Assembly (NCBI RefSeq): GCF_001708505.1
Contig: NZ_CP015992.1
Coordinates: 3,720,001 to 3,784,000, forward strand
Source: Pseudomonas sp. TCU-HL1
GTDB lineage: Bacteria > Pseudomonadota > Gammaproteobacteria > Pseudomonadales > Pseudomonadaceae
Length of the DNA: 64,000 nucleotides
Reading direction: 5' to 3'
This document shows, piece after piece, positions 18,111 to 26,574 of this stretch. The position numbers and the translations under genes are program-made. Within the stretch, counting starts at the first letter, position 1. Every line of letters begins with the position of its first letter. A model generated the notes under the pieces. It searched no databases. It was not told the origin of the DNA and worked only from the letters and a program-made list of their open reading frames with translations.

Positions 18111-19285
18111 ACGACGTCAGCGTGATCGACCGTTTCCTCGAGGTGTTCGGGCTGTATATCGACACTGGCTTCGGCCTGCTCGGCGGCGAGGTGGCCTTTC
18201 TCAGCCTGACCCTGGTGGCCATCGACATGACCTTGGCCGGGCTGTTCTGGGCCATGGGCGGCGAGGACGTCAGCGCCAAGCTGATCCGCAAGATCCTCTA
18301 CGTCGGCGCCTTCGCCTTCATCATCGGCAACTTCAACGCCCTGGCGAAGATCATCTTCAACTCCTTCGCTGGGCTAGGGCTACTGGCGGCGGGATCCATG
18401 CTAAGCCCTGCCGAGTTCCTGAAACCGGGACGGCTGGCCTCCATTGGTGTCGATGCAGGAGGCCCTCTGCTTGAGCAGATCAGCATGCTCAGCGGATTTC
18501 CGGAAGTCTTCGAAAACCTGCACAGCATCCTGGTGCTGTTCCTGGCCTGGCTGGTGGTGATCGTCAGCTTCTTCTTTCTGGCCATCCAGCTGTTCGTCAC
18601 GCTGATCGAGTTCAAGCTGACCACCCTCGCCGGCTTCGTCCTGGTGCCCTTTGCCCTATGGAACAAGACCGCCTTTCTCGCCGAGAAGGTGTTGGGCAAC
18701 GTGGTGGCCTCCGGTATCAAGGTCCTGGTGCTGGCAGTGATCGTCGGCATCGGCACCGGGCTGTTCGCCGAGTTCCAGGCCGTGCCGGACGAGCCCTCCA
18801 TCGACCACGCACTGGTGGTCATGCTTGCTGCGCTGGCATTACTGGGCCTGGGCATCTTCGGTCCGGGCATCGCTACCGGCCTGGTCTCCGGTGCTCCACA
18901 ACTGGGGGCCGGTGCAGCGGCCGGTACGGCGCTCGGTGTTGCGGGCATGGCCGCCGGTGCCGCCGCCGTGGCCACGGGTGTCGGCGGCGCCGTGCTGGCC
19001 GGCGCCCGCATGGCGTCCGGCGCGGCGCGCCTGGCCATGGGCGGTGCCAAGCCATTGACCGCCGGCATGGCGCCAGGATCTGCAAGCGCGGGCGCAGCGA
19101 TTGGCGATACGGCCACGGCGGCCGGCCCCGCGACATCCCCTGCCAAGCAACCCGACTGGGCCAAGCGGCTGCAACGTAAGCAGCAACTCACCCATGCCGC
19201 CACTACGGTCGCGCACACCCTGCGCGGTGGCGATGGTGGCGGCTCATCCCCCGGGCCGCAGGTGCGCGACCCGTCGAATTCGTGA
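18107..19285 (+). CDS. trbL: TrbL, VirB6-type polytopic channel protein
   Basis: A 392-residue inner-membrane protein with at least five strongly hydrophobic segments in residues about 20-250 (for example LFLAWLVVIVSFFFLAIQL), then an Ala/Gly-rich low-complexity stretch and a basic C-terminal tail with KRLQRKQQL. This is the normal TrbL architecture. It forms the inner-membrane part of the DNA translocation channel. It begins within the trbK-like stop; trbF follows after 12 bp. Confidence 0.9.
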   Translation: MNDVSVIDRFLEVFGLYIDTGFGLLGGEVAFLSLTLVAIDMTLAGLFWAMGGEDVSAKLIRKILYVGAFAFIIGNFNALAKIIFNSFAGLGLLAAGSMLSPAEFLKPGRLASIGVDAGGPLLEQISMLSGFPEVFENLHSILVLFLAWLVVIVSFFFLAIQLFVTLIEFKLTTLAGFVLVPFALWNKTAFLAEKVLGNVVASGIKVLVLAVIVGIGTGLFAEFQAVPDEPSIDHALVVMLAALALLGLGIFGPGIATGLVSGAPQLGAGAAAGTALGVAGMAAGAAAVATGVGGAVLAGARMASGAARLAMGGAKPLTAGMAPGSASAGAAIGDTATAAGPATSPAKQPDWAKRLQRKQQLTHAATTVAHTLRGGDGGGSSPGPQVRDPSNS

Positions 19286-19297
19286 AGGAGAACGAAG

Positions 19298-20005
19298 ATG
19301 CGATTCAAACGTCCACGGGTGCGCTACAGCGACACCCCGCAACCAGCCACGCCTTACCAAGCCGCAGCGCAGGCCTGGGACCAGCGCATAGGCAGCAGCC
19401 TGGCACAGGCGCGCAACTGGCGGCTGATGGCCTTCGGTTGCCTGAGCCTGGCCCTGCTGATGGCCGCTGGCCTGGTCTGGCGCTCGGCCCAGTCGATGGT
19501 CACGCCCTACGTGGTCGAGGTCGACAACGCCGGCCAGGTTCGCGCGGTGGGCGAAGCCGCCAGCCCCTACCAACCCCAGGATGCACAGATTGCCCATCAC
19601 CTGGCGCGCTTTATCGAGCGGGTGCGGGCCTTGTCCATCGACCCGGTGGTGGTGCGGCAGAACTGGCTGGAGGCCTACCACTCCACCACCGACCGCGGCG
19701 CCGCGACGCTCAACGACTACGCCCGCGCCCACGATCCCTTCACCCGGGTCGGCAAGGAGTCGGTGACGGTCGAGGTGACCAGCGTAGTGCGCGCCAGCGA
19801 CAGCTCGTTCCAGGTGCGCTGGAACGAGCGCCGCTACGTCAACGGCGCGGCCACCGGGTTGGAGCGCTGGACGGCGGTGATCTCGGTGGTGCTGCAGCCG
19901 CCGCGTACCGAGGAAAAGCTGCGTCGCAACCCATTGGGCATCTACGTCAACGGCCTGTCATGGAGCCGTGAACTGGACACTACGGAAGGAGCCAAGAAGC
20001 CATGA
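19298..20005 (+). CDS. trbF: TrbF, VirB8-type protein
   Basis: A 235-residue protein with a short cytoplasmic N terminus, one transmembrane helix (about residues 40-62) and a periplasmic NTF2-like VirB8 domain carrying the sequence YVVEVDNAGQ and the conserved NPLGIYVNGLSWSREL end. VirB8/TrbF proteins nucleate the inner-membrane complex. The ribosome-binding site GAAGGAGAA precedes it. It overlaps trbG by 4 bp. Confidence 0.92.
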   Translation: MRFKRPRVRYSDTPQPATPYQAAAQAWDQRIGSSLAQARNWRLMAFGCLSLALLMAAGLVWRSAQSMVTPYVVEVDNAGQVRAVGEAASPYQPQDAQIAHHLARFIERVRALSIDPVVVRQNWLEAYHSTTDRGAATLNDYARAHDPFTRVGKESVTVEVTSVVRASDSSFQVRWNERRYVNGAATGLERWTAVISVVLQPPRTEEKLRRNPLGIYVNGLSWSRELDTTEGAKKP

Positions 20006-20991
20006 AACCCTCTCTGCAATTCTCCGCCTGCCCTTTGCTGCTGGCCATGCTGGCCGGCTGCGCCAGTCAGGACGCGCCGCCGGTGATTGCCCTGGACGAA
20101 CCGGTGGAGGCGCAGCGCCTGCCGGAGCCGCCCAAACCCATTGAGGTGGTGGAGATGCCGAAGCCGCTGGCCCTGCCGGCCCAACTGAAACCGCTGCCGG
20201 AGGCCAAGGCCGGCACTCCGGCCGAGGAGCCAATCGATGAGCGCGTGCGTGTCTCGCGCGCCAACCGCGACGCTCGGGTCGCCCCAACCCGGGAGGGCTA
20301 CATCAATGCTATCCAGGTCTGGCCCTACTCCGACGGGGCCCTGTACCAGGTGTACACCAGCCCGGGTCGGGTAACAGCAATCAACCTGCAGACCGGCGAG
20401 GAACTGGTCACCGTGGCTGCCGGCGACACTGTGCGCTGGATCGTCGGCGATACCTCCAGCGGCAGTGGCGAGGAGCTGCGCGTCAGCGTGCTGGTCAAGC
20501 CAACGCGGGTCGACCTCAAGACCAACCTGGTCATCACCACCACGCGGCGTACCTACCTGATCGAGCTGACTGCCACCGAGCAAGCCTGGATGGCCTCGGT
20601 GTCCTGGGACTACCCCAAGGATCGCATGCTCGCCCTGCAGCGCCACGCTACTGCTGCGAAGGCGGCAGCACCGGTCGATGCCGGCCTGGCGCTGGAGCAA
20701 CTGCGTTTTCGCTATGCGATCAGCGGCAGCAACCCACCCTGGAAGCCACTGCGTGTCTTTGACGACAGCCGCAAGGTATACATCCAGTTCCCCGCCGGCA
20801 TCGCCCAAGGCGAGTTGCCGCCGCTGTTCGTGATCGGCCCGGAAGGCGACGGCCAGTTGGTCAACTACCGCTTCCGCTCGCCCTACTACATCGTGGATCG
20901 GCTGTTCGGCGCGGCCGAGTTGCGCCTGGGCGCGGACAAGGGTGACGTGGTGCGGATCGAGCGCACCGATGGCGTGCCCCGGAGGCCCTGA
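20002..20991 (+). CDS. trbG: TrbG, VirB9-type outer-membrane core protein
   Basis: A 329-residue protein with a lipoprotein-type signal peptide (LLAMLAGCAS, cysteine near residue 23), a proline-rich linker and the VirB9/TrbG/CagX beta domain (for example RTYLIELTATEQAWMASVSW and PYYIVDRLF near the end). It forms the outer-membrane core ring with TrbI. It overlaps trbF by 4 bp and precedes trbI by 2 bp. Confidence 0.92.
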   Translation: MKPSLQFSACPLLLAMLAGCASQDAPPVIALDEPVEAQRLPEPPKPIEVVEMPKPLALPAQLKPLPEAKAGTPAEEPIDERVRVSRANRDARVAPTREGYINAIQVWPYSDGALYQVYTSPGRVTAINLQTGEELVTVAAGDTVRWIVGDTSSGSGEELRVSVLVKPTRVDLKTNLVITTTRRTYLIELTATEQAWMASVSWDYPKDRMLALQRHATAAKAAAPVDAGLALEQLRFRYAISGSNPPWKPLRVFDDSRKVYIQFPAGIAQGELPPLFVIGPEGDGQLVNYRFRSPYYIVDRLFGAAELRLGADKGDVVRIERTDGVPRRP

Positions 20992-20993
20992 AC

Positions 20994-22274
20994 ATGAGTG
21001 CCACGGACGATATCCAGGGCGCAGCGCCGCTACCACCCAAGGTGGCACCGGAATCCCTCGAGTTGCGCGCACAACCTCGCCCTGTCACCCGCCTCAATCC
21101 ACGCGTGCTGGCGGTGCTCGTCGGCGGGCTGGCCAGCGCGGTGCTCGGCGCCATGCTGTGGTCGCTGCAACCGCAGCAGCGCCGTGACGGCGCGGAGCAG
21201 CGCGAGCTGTACAACGTCGACCGCGTGACCCGCTCCGAGGGGCTGGAGCAACTACCGGCAGACTACTCGCAGTTGCCACCCCCCGTTGCGCCCGAGGTGC
21301 CGCAGCTGGGCCCGCCGCTCCCCGGCGACCTGGGAGGCCCTATCCTCAGAGCCGAGCAGGCACAGGGCTACGACTACCGCCACTCTGGTCCCGACCCGGC
21401 CGAAGCCGAGCGCCTCGCCAGGCTCAAGGAGGCAGAGGAAGCAGCACTGTCGTCGGTGTTTTTCCGGTCCGGTGGCGGGCGAGCATCGAGCGCCGCGCCT
21501 GCTGGTCAGGACCAGGCCGGACAGGGGGGATTCAATCCCATGGCCACGGGTTCTGCATCAACTGCAGTTGTTGATGCAACAGCGACGCAGAACCGACAGG
21601 AGCAGAAAGAGGCGTTTCTCAGTAAATCCGCAAATACACAAATCCGTAATTCCGGATTTCTGCAAATACCGGATTCGCCCTACCAAGTGATGGCCGGCAC
21701 CGTCATCGCGGCGGCCTTGGTGACCGGAATCAAGTCGGACCTGCCAGGCGATGTCATCGCCGCGGTGACTGAGCCGGTCTATGACAGTGCCACCGGCCAG
21801 CATGTGCTGATCCCCCAGGGCTCGCGCCTGCTCGGCCGCTACAACAGCCAGGTGAGCTATGGGCAGAGCCGCGTGCAGGTGGTGTGGCAGCGGGTGATCC
21901 TGCCGGACACCTCGTCTTTCCAGCTCGACAATCTGGTAGGCAGCGACACCGCCGGTTATGCCGGCCTGGAGGATGGCGTCGACTGGCACTGGGACCGGGT
22001 CGTCGCCGGTGCAGCCATGACCAGTCTGCTGGGCATCGGCGCCGAACTGGCGGCACCGGAGAACCGCACGGATGGCGATCGGATCATCATCGCCGGCCGC
22101 GACAGCCTGCAGGACACGGTGAACCAGGTCGGCCAGGAGGTCACCCGCCGCAACCTCGATATCCAACCCACGCTGACCCAGCGTCCTGGCCTGCCCCTTC
22201 GGGTGATCGTCAACCGCGATCTGGTGCTGCGCCCCTACCAACCCTTGTTCATCCAACACAGGAACCCGCAATGA
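20994..22274 (+). CDS. trbI: TrbI, VirB10-type core protein
   Basis: A 426-residue protein: cytoplasmic N terminus, single transmembrane helix near residues 38-58, a proline-rich periplasmic spacer and a C-terminal VirB10 domain (SPYQVMAGTVIAAALVTGI, LIPQGSRLLGRYNSQVSYG, GVDWHWDRV). VirB10 spans both membranes and gates the channel. Codons in about 21600-21680 are unusually AT-rich for this operon, but the frame is intact. It overlaps the following DUF2274 gene by 4 bp. Confidence 0.92.
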   Translation: MSATDDIQGAAPLPPKVAPESLELRAQPRPVTRLNPRVLAVLVGGLASAVLGAMLWSLQPQQRRDGAEQRELYNVDRVTRSEGLEQLPADYSQLPPPVAPEVPQLGPPLPGDLGGPILRAEQAQGYDYRHSGPDPAEAERLARLKEAEEAALSSVFFRSGGGRASSAAPAGQDQAGQGGFNPMATGSASTAVVDATATQNRQEQKEAFLSKSANTQIRNSGFLQIPDSPYQVMAGTVIAAALVTGIKSDLPGDVIAAVTEPVYDSATGQHVLIPQGSRLLGRYNSQVSYGQSRVQVVWQRVILPDTSSFQLDNLVGSDTAGYAGLEDGVDWHWDRVVAGAAMTSLLGIGAELAAPENRTDGDRIIIAGRDSLQDTVNQVGQEVTRRNLDIQPTLTQRPGLPLRVIVNRDLVLRPYQPLFIQHRNPQ

Positions 22275-22507
22275 GCACGAACAAGCTGCGCCTCGGCCCC
22301 TTGCCGAAAACCGAGAGCCTGAAGCTGACCTTCACCTGCCCGGCCAACCTGAAGGCCGACCTCGAACGCTATGCGGCATTGCACTCGAAGGCCTATGGCG
22401 AAGAGGTCGATGCCCTGACGCTCATCCCGCACATGCTGGAGGCATTTATGGCACGAGATCGGGTGTTCAGGAGAGCCAACGCCAGGGTAGACCGTCCAAG
22501 TCGGTGA
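22271..22507 (+). CDS. DUF2274 family protein, last gene of the trb operon
   Basis: A 78-residue protein beginning MSTNKLRLGPLPKTESLK and containing VKADLERYA-like and HMLEAFMARDRVF segments, the DUF2274 pattern. These small proteins typically follow trbI in Tn4371-type elements. A weak ribbon-helix-helix resemblance suggests DNA binding, but the function is unknown. It starts inside the trbI stop and is followed by convergent hipA, so it ends the transfer operon. Confidence 0.85.
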   Translation: MSTNKLRLGPLPKTESLKLTFTCPANLKADLERYAALHSKAYGEEVDALTLIPHMLEAFMARDRVFRRANARVDRPSR

Positions 22508-22588
22508 CTTTATCGGCTGTTTCCGGTAGGCATCTCAGGGGTTCTGTTTGAGCCGATTGATGGGTCGCTTATCCCGGTGAATACGGCA

Positions 22589-23920
22589 TCACCTTTTGGC
22601 AAGCAATTCAGAGCGGCCAATCAGCTCACGGCTACGTTCGGGTTTGCGCGGTCCGGAGAAGCCGGCTTCTGCGATAGCAGCATCCAAACCGCGAAAATGC
22701 GGGGCTGCTTTGGGGCTGCGCAAGGTCTCCATGCCGACATTCCAGGCATGCACCATGTTTTTGGCAACATCGCGCCAGGCTGCTTCGTTTTTTGAGGCTT
22801 CGATGACCTCTTTTCCAACCTCTACTGCGGACTCGCAAAGCCGCTCGACCATGGACGCGTACTGGCGTGGTGGGATGCTGAGGACGGCTTTGAAAAACGA
22901 CTCCAGTGAGCGGCCGGGCGTCCAGGTTTGCCTGCCGCCAATGGATAGCCCAGGCGGGTTGTCGGCGAAGCGTGGGTAGGCCTGAGTGGTCACCAGGTCA
23001 TAGACCGGGGTAAAGGTCACATCAGCACGTGAGGTGTAAAACAAGGCGATGTTCTTCGAGTGGCAGTCGGCATTGCGCACCACGTAGTTGGTCAGCAACT
23101 GCCAGCCCAAGTGTTCTCGCTGTGCATTGAGGCGATCTGCGGGGATGTAAGCCCGGGTGGCGTTCCAAACGCGCTCAGTGGTGGGGGCGTATTTTTCATG
23201 CGGCGGCAAGCCCAGCAGCCCACAGGCGTCTTCGACTCCGCAGCGAGGGATGCCTTGTTCGTCCACGTCAAAGCGATCCACCACCAGAATTTTGCCGTCC
23301 TCAGACATGCGGCATGCTGCGACGGGTACGACATTCAGCCGCTCCAGCACACGCATGGTGTAGAACTCGTTGAACCCAAGAAAAGGGGTGGTGTCATCGG
23401 AGCCTTTGATGATGTGAAACCCGGTGCGCAGGGTCGGCTTTCCTAGTGGCTCCCGATGCTGGGCTGCATCTGTGGCAATGAATTTTGGTACGACACCCGA
23501 TACCGCTACCCGAGCGTACTGCCGCACCAGTGCGGCGAATCGTTCGGTAGTGTTTTCCGCCTTGAGCAGGTGGCTTATCTCTAACGGCGCCATCTCGATG
23601 CCAGGCTGAATGCCCTCAGGTGTGACCGAGACTCTGCCTATGCCGGTGCCGCCTACCAGGCCCAGCAACGATAGATCGGTACCATCGAGCAGCGGGCCGA
23701 ACTCCTCACGGATGACGTTCAACAAGTACCCCTCGGGAAGGTTCTGCCGGAAAAATGGAAACAGATCGCGGGGCCAGCGCCATGGCTCTTCGCGAACGGG
23801 CATTGCCAGGCTGACAAAGTCTTCCAGGGCTGTTCCTGGGAGATATTTCAGGACGTACTCGTCTCGCTCCCGGTAGAGCTTGGCCACGAGCCTTGAGCGG
23901 ACATGGACGTCGAGAATCAT
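22589..23920 (-). CDS. hipA: HipA-family serine/threonine kinase toxin
   Basis: A 443-residue HipA-like protein. Near residue 141 is SGVVPK, where HipA has its regulatory serine loop. The kinase catalytic loop is NADCHSKN (Asp near 285) and the metal-binding Asp is in YDLV (near 308), so the kinase looks intact. HipA toxins phosphorylate translation factors such as glutamyl-tRNA synthetase and halt growth unless bound by HipB. The start at 23920 lies 2 bp after the antitoxin stop, giving a two-gene operon. It closes the right side of the conjugation module, a common place for addiction cargo. Confidence 0.88.
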   Translation of the reverse strand: MILDVHVRSRLVAKLYRERDEYVLKYLPGTALEDFVSLAMPVREEPWRWPRDLFPFFRQNLPEGYLLNVIREEFGPLLDGTDLSLLGLVGGTGIGRVSVTPEGIQPGIEMAPLEISHLLKAENTTERFAALVRQYARVAVSGVVPKFIATDAAQHREPLGKPTLRTGFHIIKGSDDTTPFLGFNEFYTMRVLERLNVVPVAACRMSEDGKILVVDRFDVDEQGIPRCGVEDACGLLGLPPHEKYAPTTERVWNATRAYIPADRLNAQREHLGWQLLTNYVVRNADCHSKNIALFYTSRADVTFTPVYDLVTTQAYPRFADNPPGLSIGGRQTWTPGRSLESFFKAVLSIPPRQYASMVERLCESAVEVGKEVIEASKNEAAWRDVAKNMVHAWNVGMETLRSPKAAPHFRGLDAAIAEAGFSGPRKPERSRELIGRSELLAKR

Positions 23921-23922
23921 GG

Positions 23923-24183
23923 TTAGCCTCTCCCAGAACGTTGCTCGTTGAGAATGTCCTCAACCGTCCGTTCGTGGCCGGCTTTTACCAGCTTCAAGTC
24001 AAAGCCTGCTGCTTCCAGAAGGCGAACAAGCGCCGAGACGCTCATATCGCCCTTGGCCATTGTCTCCATGCGGGCGACTGTGGAGCGCGATACGCCTGCG
24101 CGGCTGGCCAGTGCTTCTTGGCTTAGATTCGCGTCACTCCGCGCTTGCTTCAGCATTTCGGCGACATCGTATAGAGAGGACAT
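23923..24183 (-). CDS. hipB: HipB-like XRE antitoxin
   Basis: An 86-residue Cro/C1-type helix-turn-helix protein: LSQEALASRAGVSRSTVARME (about residues 21-41) is the DNA-binding motif and the C-terminal EDILNEQRSGRG tail is the flexible end expected of HipB antitoxins. It precedes hipA by 2 bp. It should neutralise HipA and repress the operon. Repeated TGTAGC-containing sites directly upstream (24185-24330) are the likely operators. Confidence 0.88.
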   Translation of the reverse strand: MSSLYDVAEMLKQARSDANLSQEALASRAGVSRSTVARMETMAKGDMSVSALVRLLEAAGFDLKLVKAGHERTVEDILNEQRSGRG

Positions 24184-24184
24184 T

Positions 24185-24330
24185 TGTAGCTCTTGGGCAT
24201 CAAAAATAGGAAATATGCGGGAGAATGTAGCCCTTGAGCCACAGGGCTAGCAATAGGCTGTCACGTGAATATGTGTCCCTGAGGCTACAAAATTTCTCGA
24301 TAGACCGTTTTTTGTAGCATTTGAGCCACA
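24185..24330. promoter_or_regulatory. Cluster of repeated sites upstream of hipBA (putative operators)
   Basis: Two near-identical 18-bp copies, TGTAGCCCTTGAGCCACA (24226-24243) and TGTAGCATTTGAGCCACA (24313-24330), match at 16 of 18 bases and begin 87 bp apart. The half element TGTAGC recurs at 24185-24190 next to the hipB start, and in inverted form (GGCTACA) at 24283-24289. Four sites spaced over 146 bp upstream of hipB resemble the multiple HipB operators of other hipBA loci. Seen in the sequence; binding by this HipB is inference. Confidence 0.6.
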
Positions 24331-24747
24331 CTAGCCGATGAGTCCAAGAAAGACGCCTCTAGGTGTTTGGTAAGCCCGGCAGGACGTAAGGTCAGAAGGC
24401 CTCAGTCTTCGAGACTTCCGACAAAAGTGCAGCGGTAATGCCCGCGCGGTCTCAAGGACACCTCGGCTACCTGGATCGAAATCAGCTCCCATCAGATCCA
24501 ACTCGCGCTCTTCTGACTCCGACCTTGGCTTCGCTCCCCACTCAGAAATTTAACAGCTCATATTTGGCCCACTACCACATTGTTTGACGATTAATGGCTC
24601 ATAAAAGAATCATTAAAATGTGCATTGAACGTAGCCCTACTCCCCTCCCCACTCGACTGCAGCGAACTGGCCTAGAAGATCAGTGCCAACGCTCGGGAGG
24701 CGCGACTTGCACAGACCACCAGCTACCTAGTTCGACTGATTAGACAG
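24331..24747. other. Intergenic region, no gene recognised
   Basis: About 417 bp between hipBA operators and the fic palindromes. Base composition falls to mixed or AT-rich in the second half (about 24540-24640). A few short hairpins occur, but no tRNA, terminator with a T tract, or supported open frame is visible. Confidence 0.4.
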
Positions 24748-24810
24748 TGAGCCGAATAGCCGGCACAATCGGCTCACAAAATGAGCCGAATAGAACCACT
24801 AATCGGCTCA
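24748..24810. promoter_or_regulatory. Two tandem 29-bp palindromic sites upstream of fic
   Basis: Two copies of the pattern TGAGCCGAATAG-N7-AATCGGCTCA lie at 24748-24776 and 24782-24810. Each holds a perfect 8-bp inverted repeat (TGAGCCGA/TCGGCTCA), and the copies begin 34 bp apart, roughly three helical turns. They end 16 bp before the fic start, so a bound dimer would cover the promoter. The Fic protein carries a C-terminal winged-helix-like segment, so autoregulation is possible; this is inference. Confidence 0.65.
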
Positions 24811-24826
24811 CTGATGAGCAAATACG

Positions 24827-25987
24827 ATGAAGGAACCATTTGGGATCTGGGAACAGCCCGATTGGCCGCAGTTCACCTGGCAAGCCGAACCGCTAGCCCC
24901 TCTACTGCGCGCCTGCGTCAAAGCCCAAGGTCGATTACTTGGCATGCTGGGCGCGGTCGGTCGCGACACTGAAGTTCAGAGCTGCCTGGATGCCCTGCTG
25001 CAGAACATTGTCACCTCATCTGCCATCGAGGGTGAGCAACTCAATGTCGGCTCGGTGCGCTCCTCTCTGGCACGGCGCTTAGGACTCAGTGAGGAAGGCC
25101 GCACCACGATGCGCAGTGAAGGCCTAGCCGAACTACTGCTCGATGCCACCAGTGCACATCACGAGTCGCTCACGTTAGAGCGCTTGTTCAACTGGCATCG
25201 CTGGCTCTTCCCCAGTGACGACGGCTTGCTGACCCGCCCGTTGCGCATCGGTACGCTACGCGGCGAGGAGCCCATGCAGGTGGTTTCAGGCCGTATTGAC
25301 CGACCCATCGTGCACTTTGAAGCCCCGCCACGCGCCGGACTTGAAGAGCAACTGGACGACTTCCTCGCTTGGTTCGAGCGCAGCCGCAACGATGCCAATC
25401 TCGATCCGCTACTACGCGCTGGCATTGCTCATTTCTGGTTCATCACCCTGCACCCCTTCGATGATGGCAACGGTCGCCTGACCCGCGCTCTTACTGATTT
25501 GGCCCTGGCGCAAGGTGAACAACAAGCGATTCGCTTTTACGCCATGTCCGCGAGCATCCTCGACGACCGCGGCGGCTATTACCACATCCTCGAGACCAGC
25601 CAGAAAGGCACGCTGGATATCACCGCCTGGCTGCAGTGGTTTCTCACCACACTGCTCAAAAGCCTTGAACAGGCCTTGGCACGCATCGACCGCGTTCTGG
25701 CCAAGGCGCGGTTCTGGCAGGCGCACCGCAGCCAAATGCTATCGGCCGAACAGATTAAGGTGCTGAATCGCTTGCTCGATGGCGGCAGCAACGGCTTCGA
25801 GGGCGGAATCAGCGCGACCCAATATCAGGCCGTGGCCAAGGTTTCCAAGGCCACAGCCACTCGCCATTTAGGCGACCTCGTTGAAAAAGGCTGCCTCATC
25901 CGCCTACCCGGGGGCGGACGCAGCACGCGCTATCAAGTGAACATCGACGGACAACCTTCTAGCACACGTGATACCAACGGCAGCTAG
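24827..25987 (+). CDS. Fic family protein with DUF4172-type N terminus
   Basis: A 386-residue Fic protein. The catalytic motif HPFDDGNGRLTR (residues 209-220) is complete, so AMP transfer to target proteins is possible. Residues 64-69 (SSAIEG) match the inhibitory (S/T)xxxE(G/N) motif in the N-terminal part, making it a class II, self-inhibited Fic that needs no separate antitoxin. The C-terminal part (residues about 305-375) looks like a winged helix (AVAKVSKATATRHLGDLVEKG). The start at 24827 (MKEPFGIWE) directly follows tandem palindromes. The target is unknown. Confidence 0.9.
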   Translation: MKEPFGIWEQPDWPQFTWQAEPLAPLLRACVKAQGRLLGMLGAVGRDTEVQSCLDALLQNIVTSSAIEGEQLNVGSVRSSLARRLGLSEEGRTTMRSEGLAELLLDATSAHHESLTLERLFNWHRWLFPSDDGLLTRPLRIGTLRGEEPMQVVSGRIDRPIVHFEAPPRAGLEEQLDDFLAWFERSRNDANLDPLLRAGIAHFWFITLHPFDDGNGRLTRALTDLALAQGEQQAIRFYAMSASILDDRGGYYHILETSQKGTLDITAWLQWFLTTLLKSLEQALARIDRVLAKARFWQAHRSQMLSAEQIKVLNRLLDGGSNGFEGGISATQYQAVAKVSKATATRHLGDLVEKGCLIRLPGGGRSTRYQVNIDGQPSSTRDTNGS

Positions 25988-26205
25988 TGAGCGATGGGAC
26001 CATTGCTCAATGCTCATCCTGATCAGACACTGGTATCAAACCGTTGTAATCCGGGAAGAAATCGTCCGCGCTTTGAACTAACTCTGGAAAGTTGCCGCCA
26101 ACACCTTCCTACAGCACTGACTTTCAACAGGATCGGTCAATAGCCGCCATTCAAAGGGGCAGCTACCGGTCAATCTCCACCGGTCCTGACAGGCAGAAAT
26201 CGGTC

Positions 26206-26383
26206 GATTCTGTTGAAAAAGTCCCACTTCGATTTTTGCCCGAGAAAGTAGGCGCCTTACGTTGAAATCTGAGCCAATTTCGGCACTGCACTGCCCCAGA
26301 TTTCGCGTAGCGACACGTCAATCGTGCGTTTTTTAGGCTTCGCGCGAGCGAGCCTGGGCGACACCGACTTTTTCAACAGAATC
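26206..26383. mobile_element. MITE-like element with perfect 18-bp terminal inverted repeats
   Basis: GATTCTGTTGAAAAAGTC at 26206-26223 is repeated inverted and perfectly at 26366-26383, enclosing 142 bp without a coding frame. The outer flank adds a further C/G match. This 178-bp unit has the form of a miniature inverted-repeat element or the joined ends of a deleted insertion sequence. A partial copy of the same end (ACTTTCAACAGGATCGG) lies about 90 bp upstream at 26118. The transposase that mobilises it is not in this window. Confidence 0.65.
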
Positions 26384-26483
26384 GGCCAAAAGCAGACCTC
26401 TACTAATCATCGGATATACGAGTTGCTGGACTATGAGTCCGAGTGATCGTCCATGCGCGTACAGATCTGCAACTGGTAGGCAT

Positions 26484-26509
26484 GTATAAAAGGGGCCCAA
26501 TGGGCCCCT
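26484..26509 (-). terminator. Intrinsic terminator of the ABC transporter operon
   Basis: The stem AGGGGCCC/GGGCCCCT with loop AAT (26491-26509) is followed on the minus strand by TTTTATA. It lies 66 bp after the last gene of the minus-strand ABC transporter operon. Confidence 0.75.
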
Positions 26510-26574
26510 AGGATTTATCCGCCAACTGAATATGAGTCGCTGCCTGACGTAATCTGAAAGTTGGCACCGGAGAT

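Noticed and set aside
24400..24480. Possible tRNA-like fold in the gap before fic
   Set aside because: No proper T-loop or acceptor stem pairing could be drawn.
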